42,072 nt of DNA from a virus. Under the pieces are notes generated by a model. The model made no database searches, was not told the DNA's origin, and saw only the letters and a list, made by a program, of their open reading frames with translations. Each line of letters starts with the position of its first letter. Position 1 is the stretch's first letter. The stretch covers positions 1 to 42,072 of IMG/VR virus record IMGVR_UViG_3300046690_000135. One strand, given 5' to 3'. This document shows, one piece after another, positions 7,541 through 13,519 of the stretch. Position numbers and translations under genes: made by a program.

Positions 7541-7605
7541 AGCAATAGTTTAAGGGTAAAACTCCAAGCTCCCGATTGGATTAGAGGTTCGAGTCCTCTT
7601 TGCTC
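7541..7605 (+). tRNA. Degenerate tRNA-Gly-like element
   Basis: The D arm (TAGTTTAAGGGTAAAAC) is almost identical to that of bacterial tRNA-Gly, and the T arm AGAGG-TTCGAGT-CCTCT (7583-7599) is canonical. The acceptor pairs over only 5 bases (AGCAA 7541-7545 with TTGCT 7600-7604). The anticodon stem TCCAA/TTGGA is perfect but closes an 8-base loop GCTCCCGA, which would read as anticodon CCC (glycine). The variable loop is only 2 bases and no CCA is encoded. It is clearly tRNA-derived; whether it is functional is doubtful. Confidence 0.45.
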
Positions 7606-7609
7606 ACTT

Positions 7610-7783
7610 ATGGATTACAAAATCACAAAGATTGAAGGCAATGTCCTTACAATGGAGGATCACGTCAACAGAGATGAATGGGGTAAACCTACTGTCATGC
7701 AATTCCAAGTTGATGATGCGGAATGTTTTCAAGTAGGTGAACGTGTGAAAATCACAATCATCAAAGGATATCTTACTACGTAA
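7610..7783 (+). CDS. Small hypothetical protein, 57 aa
   Basis: The ATG-initiated product MDYKITKIEGNVLTMEDHV.. is a compact beta-rich domain, 57 residues, looking like an OB or SH3-like barrel (VKITIIKGYL at the end). No ribosome binding site precedes ATG 7610, only the tRNA-like element ending 5 bases before. The same frame is open back to GTG 7481, which has a perfect GGAGG. A 100-residue form would have to be translated through the tRNA-like sequence, and its extra N-terminus looks non-protein-like. Confidence 0.55.
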   Translation: MDYKITKIEGNVLTMEDHVNRDEWGKPTVMQFQVDDAECFQVGERVKITIIKGYLTT

Positions 7784-7841
7784 GATAGTAATACATTCGA
7801 TGGGAAGTTAATGCATTATTTAACATTCTCAAAAGATATTA

Positions 7842-7892
7842 GGCAATCCCGATCACACTCGGTTAGTGGTCGGGATATCCGCATGTATTGCC
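7842..7892 (+). ncRNA. Nested hairpin in intergenic region
   Basis: CCCGATCAC (7848-7856) pairs with GTGGTCGGG (7866-7874) over 9 bases including one G-T. Outside it GGCAAT (7842-7847) pairs with ATTGCC (7887-7892). No convincing gene covers the region; a frame at 7811-8011 has no ribosome binding site. It may be part of an RNA element or of a replication origin with the DnaA box downstream. Confidence 0.5.
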
Positions 7893-7936
7893 ACCAGTCG
7901 GCCCATATAGCCTGCTCAGGGGCTGGATCGCCTAGC

Positions 7937-7967
7937 TCGGGTTATCACCCCACCCGACTTATCCACA
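7937..7967 (+). other. Hairpin plus consensus DnaA box
   Basis: TCGGGT (7937-7942) and ACCCGA (7952-7957) form a 6-pair stem with a 9-base loop. It is followed at once by TTATCCACA (7959-7967), the exact consensus DnaA-binding box. It lies in a 224-base gene-free stretch, so this is one candidate for a replication origin using host DnaA. A single box alone is weak evidence. Confidence 0.4.
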
Positions 7968-8007
7968 ACACCTGTAAGCGTACAGCGATAACAGAATCGA
8001 GTTTAGC

Positions 8008-8175
8008 GTGAGACAGATGATAGAAATGCTAAGGTTCTTTGGCTTGCCATACCTTATTGCATTCGTAATTGGGGCAATTGTTCTAGCAATCACCGTTTAC
8101 ATATTGGAGGTAATGCACGATGCGAATCAGCGAGCTAGTCAAAGACCTACTAGAACAACAAAAAAGTCATGGTGA
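8008..8175 (+). CDS. Small single-pass membrane protein, 55 aa
   Basis: GTG 8008 (ATG 8017 possible) gives a short basic N-terminus, one hydrophobic segment LPYLIAFVIGAIVLAITVYIL (about residues 13-33), then a charged C-terminus. Inner-membrane topology with a cytoplasmic tail is inferred. It could be a superinfection-exclusion or membrane-tethering protein, but nothing in the sequence decides this. It overlaps the next gene by 56 bases in another frame. Confidence 0.55.
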   Translation: MRQMIEMLRFFGLPYLIAFVIGAIVLAITVYILEVMHDANQRASQRPTRTTKKSW

Positions 8176-8263
8176 CTTGATTGTTTGGGCAAGTGATGAG
8201 GAAGTAACTGGGGTGACTTACTATCCTGACGATGATCCCCCGTTTGTTTATCTGGAAACTTAA
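8120..8263 (+). CDS. Small hypothetical protein, 47 aa
   Basis: ATG 8120 with GGAGG at 8106-8110. MRISELVKDLLEQQKSHGDLIVWASDEE... resembles the short phage proteins that begin with an ISELI-type helix followed by a GDLxVW strand, widespread in phages and of unknown function. The stop TAA overlaps the next ATG (TAATG at 8261-8265). Confidence 0.65.
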   Translation: MRISELVKDLLEQQKSHGDLIVWASDEEVTGVTYYPDDDPPFVYLET

Positions 8264-8823
8264 TGAAACCAAGTGACTCACCATTTAAGCCAGGTTCTCC
8301 CGAACACAATGATTGGGTTAAGAATACCTTAACTATCTTTCAAAGAGTCGATGGTCCTACATGGAATGCTGCTGTAAAGATTGCAGATAATAGGCTAGCT
8401 CAATTGAAAGCTAGATACCCTGTAGGTAAAATCCTTGATGCAGACATTGACAAATTAGTCAATGGTTTCCCAGAGGATGATATCAAGGAACCTGCTGGTA
8501 CTCCAATCTCATCTCCATTTCTAAGGAATGTAGGTCGATTGGGACGTATCAATGAACACTTCGCAAAGATGGAGCAGTACGTAATTGTTTCTCCATTAAC
8601 TGCATATATGCCGCAGATTGATTCTTCACCTGATTGGGTGACAGATAAGCAGCTATATTCAATCCTATTCAAAGCAAGCTGTAGAAATGTAAAGGAGGTT
8701 AAGCAACAACACGGATACTTGTTCTATGCAGTTATGAAGTCATTGACTGCAATGCAAGCTGTTATGACCACTCAATTGTCAGTAGATCAAGTCAGAGTCT
8801 ACTACGAACTATGGAGAAGATAA
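8263..8823 (+). CDS. Hypothetical protein, 186 aa
   Basis: Coupled by TAATG to the previous gene. Mostly alpha-helical, no cysteine clusters or membrane segments; C-terminal half LTAMQAVMTTQLSVDQVRVYYELWRR looks like a helical bundle. The following gene starts with no intervening base. Not recognised. Confidence 0.6.
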   Translation: MKPSDSPFKPGSPEHNDWVKNTLTIFQRVDGPTWNAAVKIADNRLAQLKARYPVGKILDADIDKLVNGFPEDDIKEPAGTPISSPFLRNVGRLGRINEHFAKMEQYVIVSPLTAYMPQIDSSPDWVTDKQLYSILFKASCRNVKEVKQQHGYLFYAVMKSLTAMQAVMTTQLSVDQVRVYYELWRR

Positions 8824-9150
8824 ATGTACAAATGCGACCATCCTGGTTGCAAATTCACTCATGAAAAGATGCAAGGCGTTACCGCACATAAATCCGCAGC
8901 ACATCTCACACCAGAGCAAAATGCTGCGAGAGTTGCCAAGAGATTGGCAACTATAAGGGCAAACAAGGAAGCGAATTTGGAGGCTATTAAGCCTACCAAA
9001 GTTTCCAAAGTTGTTAAGCCTACAGCGGATGATATCTTTGAGCGAGTGGAGAAGGCAACAAAGATTCTATTCCCAGACCCTTCTGTTTTCTATGAGAGGT
9101 TTGAGGAAATAGCAGAACTTCGCGCTGCAATGTTGAGGATTGTCAGATGA
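8824..9150 (+). CDS. C2H2 zinc-finger protein, 108 aa
   Basis: MYKCDHPGCKFTHEKMQGVTAHKSAAH is C-x4-C-x12-H-x4-H (Cys 4 and 9, His 22 and 27), a classic C2H2 finger. A basic Lys/Thr-rich linker follows (about residues 45-70), then a helix. A DNA-binding role is likely by fold. It begins directly after the previous stop and is ATGA-coupled to the next gene. Confidence 0.7.
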   Translation: MYKCDHPGCKFTHEKMQGVTAHKSAAHLTPEQNAARVAKRLATIRANKEANLEAIKPTKVSKVVKPTADDIFERVEKATKILFPDPSVFYERFEEIAELRAAMLRIVR

Positions 9151-9458
9151 AAGGCGATAGAAAGTCCGTCAACAAAGTCAAGAAAGGTCGAGCAACTCCC
9201 GTTTCTTTTAGGGATTGCAGACCTCCATTTAACCATGATTGGGTAGAGACAGAAGCAGAAAGAAATCCCAAAGGTGGTGGATGGTATCTTACAATGCGTT
9301 GTTCGCAATGTGGTACTATCCGTACACAAATCGTGGATAGATATGGAAACATTGAGAAGGGTTCTTACAAGTACCCTGAATTCTACAAAGATACTGATGG
9401 TTGGACTCGTTCACAATGGAGAGTTCAATATTTGCTACAGAACGGGGATACAAAATGA
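9147..9458 (+). CDS. Zinc-ribbon-like hypothetical protein, 103 aa
   Basis: A basic N-terminus (MKGDRKSVNKVKKGR) precedes a domain with Cys 24, NHDW, and MRCSQCGTIRTQIVD around residues 50-58, consistent with a small treble-clef or zinc-ribbon site. The C-terminus is rich in aromatic residues. This domain type recurs in actinophage early regions without known function. Confidence 0.6.
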   Translation: MKGDRKSVNKVKKGRATPVSFRDCRPPFNHDWVETEAERNPKGGGWYLTMRCSQCGTIRTQIVDRYGNIEKGSYKYPEFYKDTDGWTRSQWRVQYLLQNGDTK

Positions 9459-9721
9459 TGGAGCGATCACTTTCACAAGAACGAACCTACTGGGATGAAA
9501 AAGTAGGCGAAGCAATGAGGGAGGTTCAGAAAGCTAAGGAACTTTCTGGGGAATTTCATAAGCTTGCGGACAGAGTTCATTCTAATGAGCCTGTATCACC
9601 TACAGCTGGAGTTGCTCAAAGAGATGTATTGCAGTTCTGTTCAAATCGTCAGGCTCAAATCCATGCTCAAATTGAGAAACTTCAATCCGAAGTTGAACGA
9701 TTGAAAGCTAATCGCCCTTGA
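9455..9721 (+). CDS. Coiled-coil protein, 88 aa
   Basis: ATG 9455 overlaps the preceding TGA (ATGATG; 9458 is the second ATG). Heptad-like helices fill residues 1-45 (ERTYWDEKVGEAMREVQKAK) and 62-86 (QAQIHAQIEKLQSEVERLKA). Probably a small dimeric coiled coil; role unknown. Confidence 0.6.
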   Translation: MMERSLSQERTYWDEKVGEAMREVQKAKELSGEFHKLADRVHSNEPVSPTAGVAQRDVLQFCSNRQAQIHAQIEKLQSEVERLKANRP

Positions 9722-10176
9722 TATTTAAGCTCGCTGCGGTCGCATTATTGGTGAATTTCTCCTCTCCTGTAGAGAATACTCATTTGACCACAGCAGTAAG
9801 GATAGGGAACGCATATCAGGAAACTCCTTTACCACCGCCGCCAGTGGAGTTTAATCCTGAACGACTAACTGGTTGCGATGAAATGGATTGGTATAGAAAC
9901 TATGTCGGACTCCCAAGAGTTTTCAATGACCTTGGCTGGAGGGAAAGTAACTGTAGAAACGACGTTAGAACATTCTGCTGCTATGGTTACTGGCAAGAAT
10001 ATATATCACTTTGGCTTTCTGCTAAAAGTTCCTACAGGGATACACTCATTGAGCGTTGCGGAATTACAGGAGTTGCAAGCATCTTTGGGTTATCTGATCG
10101 ACAGAAATTTAGCCAAGCTTGTGCGGCTAAGGTAGTATATGACATATCCGGATTAACACCTTGGAGGCAAGGATGA
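9718..10176 (+). CDS. Secreted lysozyme-like peptidoglycan hydrolase (putative), 152 aa
   Basis: TTG 9718 gives a short signal-peptide-like N-terminus, MIFKLAAVALLVNFSS, and a Pro-rich spacer (LPPPPV, residues 38-43). The domain around LGWRESNCRNDVRTFCCYGYWQEY matches the catalytic segment of lysozyme-like and resuscitation-factor-like glycosidases: Glu 76, then Cys residues and a YGxWQ turn. That suggests cleavage of the glycan chain outside the membrane. It sits among early/middle genes, away from the late lysis genes, so it may alter the wall during infection. TTG start and weak ribosome site lower certainty. Confidence 0.55.
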   Translation: MIFKLAAVALLVNFSSPVENTHLTTAVRIGNAYQETPLPPPPVEFNPERLTGCDEMDWYRNYVGLPRVFNDLGWRESNCRNDVRTFCCYGYWQEYISLWLSAKSSYRDTLIERCGITGVASIFGLSDRQKFSQACAAKVVYDISGLTPWRQG

Positions 10177-10778
10177 CAACACATTACATTTCAGTTGACG
10201 TGGAGACTGCAAGTCTGATACCAAATACATATAGCTTGCTTAGTGTAGGGGCTGTATTGATGGATGATGAAGGATACGAACACACTTTCCATTCAGTTAT
10301 GGGAGGAATTCAAACCCAAGATATTGAATGGGAACCTACTACATATGACTGGTGGATTCATCCAGATCAGCAAGATGCAAGGCATAGAATCAATGCTCTT
10401 GCCTCTCATGTAGTTCCGTACAAAACACAGCTGCTAAATGCAGCAGAGGAATTTTACGATTGGCTTTGGGCTATTAAAGGTGAAGGTGGAAACCTTATGT
10501 TTGTAGGTTGGCCCGCATCCTTTGATTACCCATACTGTCAATTGTTCTTTAAGAACGCAGGGTTAGACAATCCATTCAACTACAGGACTGTAGATGTAAA
10601 GTCCTATGCATGTGGAGTTCTGGGACTTCCCTTTGATTGCAATAGGGATGAACTTCCTGATTGGTTTGAACCAGTTCCAGAAATGCCACACGATGCTTTA
10701 AGTGATGCAATTGCTCAGGCTGTAGTGTTCGGTCGATTGATGAATTACAGGCATGGAAATACCTGGAAATCTTCATAA
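10173..10778 (+). CDS. DnaQ-like 3'-5' exonuclease, 201 aa
   Basis: ATG 10173 follows GGAGGCAAGG and overlaps the previous stop. DEDDh exonuclease motifs are complete: Exo I SVDVET (Asp 9, Glu 11), Exo II FVGWPASFDYPY (Asp 118), Exo III MPHDALSDAIAQA (His 173, Asp 178). It resembles stand-alone RNase T/DnaQ-family proteins. Possible jobs are proofreading in trans or trimming of DNA or RNA ends. The family A polymerase at 15102 has its own exonuclease motifs, so this one is additional. Confidence 0.85.
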   Translation: MTTHYISVDVETASLIPNTYSLLSVGAVLMDDEGYEHTFHSVMGGIQTQDIEWEPTTYDWWIHPDQQDARHRINALASHVVPYKTQLLNAAEEFYDWLWAIKGEGGNLMFVGWPASFDYPYCQLFFKNAGLDNPFNYRTVDVKSYACGVLGLPFDCNRDELPDWFEPVPEMPHDALSDAIAQAVVFGRLMNYRHGNTWKSS

Positions 10779-10802
10779 TATCTCAAAGAAAGGAGAGGCA
10801 AA

Positions 10803-11069
10803 ATGATGGCTAGTGACTTTGACATTAGTGAAGTCCTACGAATCGAAATGAATGACGCCATTGTGCGTACGATTAAAAGAAACCCAACAGCAAAAATACT
10901 AAACCTAGACGAAATGAGAACCGATGATATTTCAGAATATTTTAAAAAGAGCGGGTCAATCCATCAATTGGAATGGATTTTGGATGAAGGATCGGAATGG
11001 CAGCTTGCCCGATGGTTCAGAGTTGTCCTCGCAGAACTCCATACCATTGCGAGTAACAAGCAAAGTTGA
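10803..11069 (+). CDS. Hypothetical protein, 88 aa
   Basis: ATG 10803 (or 10806) after a strong AAAGGAGAGG site. Acidic, helical protein with SEYFKKSGSIHQLEWILDEGSEWQLARWF in the middle. A 24-base gap before it marks the start of a new translational unit leading into the recombination genes. Not recognised. Confidence 0.6.
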   Translation: MMASDFDISEVLRIEMNDAIVRTIKRNPTAKILNLDEMRTDDISEYFKKSGSIHQLEWILDEGSEWQLARWFRVVLAELHTIASNKQS

Positions 11070-11265
11070 GGAATTTGATTTTGGTTCCATTACCAGAAGT
11101 ACTGATAGTGGAACTGAAACAATGTACCTGCTCAAAATCGAAGATCAGTTTGGCGGAGAATTTCAATTCCTGCTAGGTGAATGCCGTGACTATCACAGGG
11201 AAACAGAAGAAGAAGCAAGTAAATTATTCTTCAGTTTTCTTGAACTAGTAGGGTACAATGGGTGA
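11047..11265 (+). CDS. Small beta-rich hypothetical protein, 72 aa (start uncertain)
   Basis: The coding frame after 11070 is convincing (VEEFDFGSITRSTDSG, YLLKIEDQFGG, ending in a helix), but no good start is seen. TTG 11047 lies within the end of the previous gene; ATG 11122 would give 47 residues. The frame is open to 10924. The end overlaps the nuclease gene start by 8 bases. Confidence 0.45.
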   Translation: MRVTSKVEEFDFGSITRSTDSGTETMYLLKIEDQFGGEFQFLLGECRDYHRETEEEASKLFFSFLELVGYNG

Positions 11266-12187
11266 TACCTACAGCCCTAGTCAATTGAGAGTATACGACC
11301 ATTGCCCTAAAGAACATGCGTACTCTTACTTGGAAGGTATCCAAAGAACCTTAAGGACTGGACGTCGTTTTGATTTTGGAAATTATGCACATGAGCTTAT
11401 GCATGTGTACTATCAGGCGGTTAAAGCTGGGGCGAAGCCTGGCTCTGATTTCCTAATCAAGATGATGGAACAAAGAGTTAAGAACGATCTTCTAGCCGCT
11501 GACTTTGAGAACATTGAATTGGTCTCATTGGTATGGCCTAGACTGTATGTGTTCTTTACTTTCCAATCCCCACAGATTGATAAAGATATCACTGTTCTTG
11601 AAGTAGAACATGAATTCCATGTAGAGGTAACAACTCCACATGGACACACAGTTATTCTTCATGGGATCATTGATCTTCTTTATCGAGATAGTGCAGGTAA
11701 CATCAGGATCAGAGATCATAAGACTGGAGCAAATGTAAGAACTCACTCTAGTCAATCAGTAATGTTGGACGATCAACTAGGCCACTACGCAGTATCATTG
11801 AATATCTATGATGTAGAGGTCAGTTTCCTTAACTCATATCTACACAAAGGAAAGACACAGCCTCCACCAAGTAGCTTGTTTGCTTTGCATAGGTATCGTC
11901 ACACACCTGTAGGTCTTTCGGTAATCAAGGAAAATATCCTAAATAAAATTGACAGGATACTTGACACACCGGCTCTAAAGAACTATAGTCCTACTTGTCC
12001 CAACTGCCAATTCTTCGAGCTATGTCATGCGGAAACGCGTGGTATAAATGTGGAAAAGGTTAAATCCCTACACTTTAGGACAAAGGTAAAAAATGAACGT
12101 GACATTGGACTTCAATCGACCCCACAAAAGAGTGGTCAACACACCGATGACAACCCGAAATTTGAAATCAGTTTTACTGACCTATGA
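11258..12187 (+). CDS. Cas4/RecB-like PD-(D/E)XK exonuclease with Fe-S cluster, 309 aa
   Basis: The N-terminus YSPSQLRVYDHCPKEHAYSY and GNYAHELMH match the RecB/AddB/Cas4 nuclease fold. The active site follows: LHGIIDLLYRD, then IRIRDHKTGAN (Asp and Lys of the D-x-K motif), then QLGHYAVSL. Cys 16 plus Cys 247, 250 and 256 (CPNCQFFELC) make the four-cysteine iron-sulfur cluster of this family. It degrades or trims DNA ends to single strands for recombination. Next to it lie a Sak4-like ATPase and a DUF669 protein, a common phage recombination set. Confidence 0.9.
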   Translation: MGDTYSPSQLRVYDHCPKEHAYSYLEGIQRTLRTGRRFDFGNYAHELMHVYYQAVKAGAKPGSDFLIKMMEQRVKNDLLAADFENIELVSLVWPRLYVFFTFQSPQIDKDITVLEVEHEFHVEVTTPHGHTVILHGIIDLLYRDSAGNIRIRDHKTGANVRTHSSQSVMLDDQLGHYAVSLNIYDVEVSFLNSYLHKGKTQPPPSSLFALHRYRHTPVGLSVIKENILNKIDRILDTPALKNYSPTCPNCQFFELCHAETRGINVEKVKSLHFRTKVKNERDIGLQSTPQKSGQHTDDNPKFEISFTDL

Positions 12188-12350
12188 TGATGACTCCACA
12201 TTGGAGTTATCTATCGTAGATGAACAAGGCTATCATCGAACTAGTGAATATGTTGGTGCGCGTGGTAGATGTTATGTCCATGAAGTATACCTAACCTATG
12301 GAGAAAAAGATGGGCCTTTTGGACCGAGTTCAACAGATCAAGGACACTGA
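12093..12350 (+). CDS. Small hypothetical protein, 85 aa
   Basis: ATG 12093 follows AAAGGT with good spacing but overlaps the nuclease gene by 95 bases; ATG 12147 is a shorter alternative without a ribosome site. The product has beta-strand character (SVLLTYDDDSTLELSIVDE, CYVHEVYLTYGE). It overlaps the start of the ATPase gene by 41 bases. Not recognised. Confidence 0.5.
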   Translation: MNVTLDFNRPHKRVVNTPMTTRNLKSVLLTYDDDSTLELSIVDEQGYHRTSEYVGARGRCYVHEVYLTYGEKDGPFGPSSTDQGH

Positions 12351-13023
12351 GTATTACATCAAGCTTCTTCTATACGGACGTTATGGTGCGGGTAAAACAA
12401 GATTTGCAGCCGCAGCACCTAATCCCGTATGGATAGATACTGAAAGAAGTGCCGAGACATTCCGACGAATCCCAGAACTACAAAACACTGATCTTTTTGT
12501 GCCAACTAGTTTCGATGAAATCTTTGAGTTTTGTCGAGAAGTCGTTCGCAAGAAGGCTTATGAAACAATCGTGCTAGATACGATTGGTAGAGCACAAGAC
12601 GATCAAATTCAAAGCGATCTTAGGAAAGATGCTCAAACACCTGGAAAGCCTGGAGTGTTTAAGCGTGACCCTTATCTACCTCTTTGGGGAGACTATAGAA
12701 TCTCTACCAATAAGATTGATGAGTTATTCATGTTCCTACAGAAAGCAAACATCCATGTGATTATCATTGCCCATGAGCGAATTGATACTGACAAGGAAGG
12801 TAACATAATCAGGATTACTCCTGACATTACACCAACCTTAAAAAAGAGTATCATGGGTTTGATAAACATAGCAGCCTTCCTTGAAGTTGAAACTAACATC
12901 AAGGGAGAAAGGGTGAGGAAACTCACCGTCAACCCATACCAGAATATAGAGGCAAAGAATAGACTAGACATACAGGAAACCTCAATCAAGAACCCAAACT
13001 TCAACGAAATTTTCCTAATCTAA
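12310..13023 (+). CDS. Sak4-like RecA-fold ATPase (single-strand annealing/recombination), 237 aa
   Basis: ATG 12310 has GGAG 6 bases upstream and is preferred over ATG 12298. Walker A GRYGAGKT (23-30), a WIDTER segment after strand 2, and Walker B ETIVLDTIGR (Asp 90) are those of the phage nucleotide-binding/Sak4 family, RecA-related proteins that promote annealing of homologous DNA together with a phage single-strand-binding protein. The downstream DUF669 gene is the usual partner and the upstream Cas4-like nuclease would supply the ends. Confidence 0.85.
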   Translation: MGLLDRVQQIKDTEYYIKLLLYGRYGAGKTRFAAAAPNPVWIDTERSAETFRRIPELQNTDLFVPTSFDEIFEFCREVVRKKAYETIVLDTIGRAQDDQIQSDLRKDAQTPGKPGVFKRDPYLPLWGDYRISTNKIDELFMFLQKANIHVIIIAHERIDTDKEGNIIRITPDITPTLKKSIMGLINIAAFLEVETNIKGERVRKLTVNPYQNIEAKNRLDIQETSIKNPNFNEIFLI

Positions 13024-13044
13024 CAACAAACAAAGGAGCAAGTA

Positions 13045-13458
13045 ATGATTGACCTTGATTTCAGCGGTGACGCTGAGAAGTCAAGTGCAGATATTCTGGA
13101 GGAAATGTATTCCCCGGTAGATGACGGGGAGTATCTTCTGATTATCGCTGACGCAGAAGTGAATCCTTCAAAGAAGGAAGGTAAGAAGCCTTCTCTGAAG
13201 ATCACAATGAAGCTCGTCGAGGATGAGAAGAAGAACATTTGGAAGTATTTCTACCTTGACAAGGAGAATGATCTTTCAATGGCTTTCCTCCGTGAATTCC
13301 TTGAGGCCGTTTACGACTCGCCTCTATCAGGTAGTGTTCAGCTTGATCCAAAGGATTTGGTTGGACGAAAGGTCATCGGACATATTACGACACAACCTCG
13401 TAGCGATGATCCTGATAAGATGCAAAACGTTGTAAACGTTTTCGAAGCAACCAGCTAA
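13045..13458 (+). CDS. DUF669-family single-strand-binding-like protein, 137 aa
   Basis: Good AAAGGAGC site before ATG 13045. Begins MIDLDFSGDAEKSS, with YSPVDDGEYLLIIADAEVNPSKKEGKKPSLKITMKLVEDE, the hallmark of DUF669 proteins that accompany Sak4-like ATPases in phages and are thought to bind single-stranded DNA through an OB-type fold. It is rich in acidic residues and ends just before a strong terminator. The role in annealing is inferred from the neighbours. Confidence 0.8.
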   Translation: MIDLDFSGDAEKSSADILEEMYSPVDDGEYLLIIADAEVNPSKKEGKKPSLKITMKLVEDEKKNIWKYFYLDKENDLSMAFLREFLEAVYDSPLSGSVQLDPKDLVGRKVIGHITTQPRSDDPDKMQNVVNVFEATS

Positions 13459-13460
13459 CT

Positions 13461-13498
13461 AAAAGGGGGAGAGGGTCTAACGGCTCTCTCCCCCTTTT
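13461..13498 (+). terminator. Strong rho-independent terminator
   Basis: AAAAGGGGGAGAG (13461-13473) pairs perfectly with CTCTCCCCCTTTT (13486-13498), 13 pairs plus two inner ones. The stem starts 2 bases after the DUF669 stop and is followed by CTTTG. The A/T ends give a U-rich 3' side. It separates the recombination genes from the replication genes, which implies partial read-through or an unseen promoter for the latter. Confidence 0.9.
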
Positions 13499-13519
13499 CT
13501 TTGCAATTCGGGAGATGCC

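Noticed and set aside
7811-8011. 66-codon frame
   Set aside because: No ribosome site, odd composition, and it overlies strong RNA hairpins and a DnaA box.
9878-10135. 85-codon frame inside the lysozyme-like gene
   Set aside because: Shadow of the 9718-10176 gene in another frame, without a ribosome site.
10161-10172. TTG 10161 as the start of the DnaQ gene
   Set aside because: ATG 10173 is better: GGAGGCAAGG serves it and it overlaps the previous stop in the usual ATGA manner.
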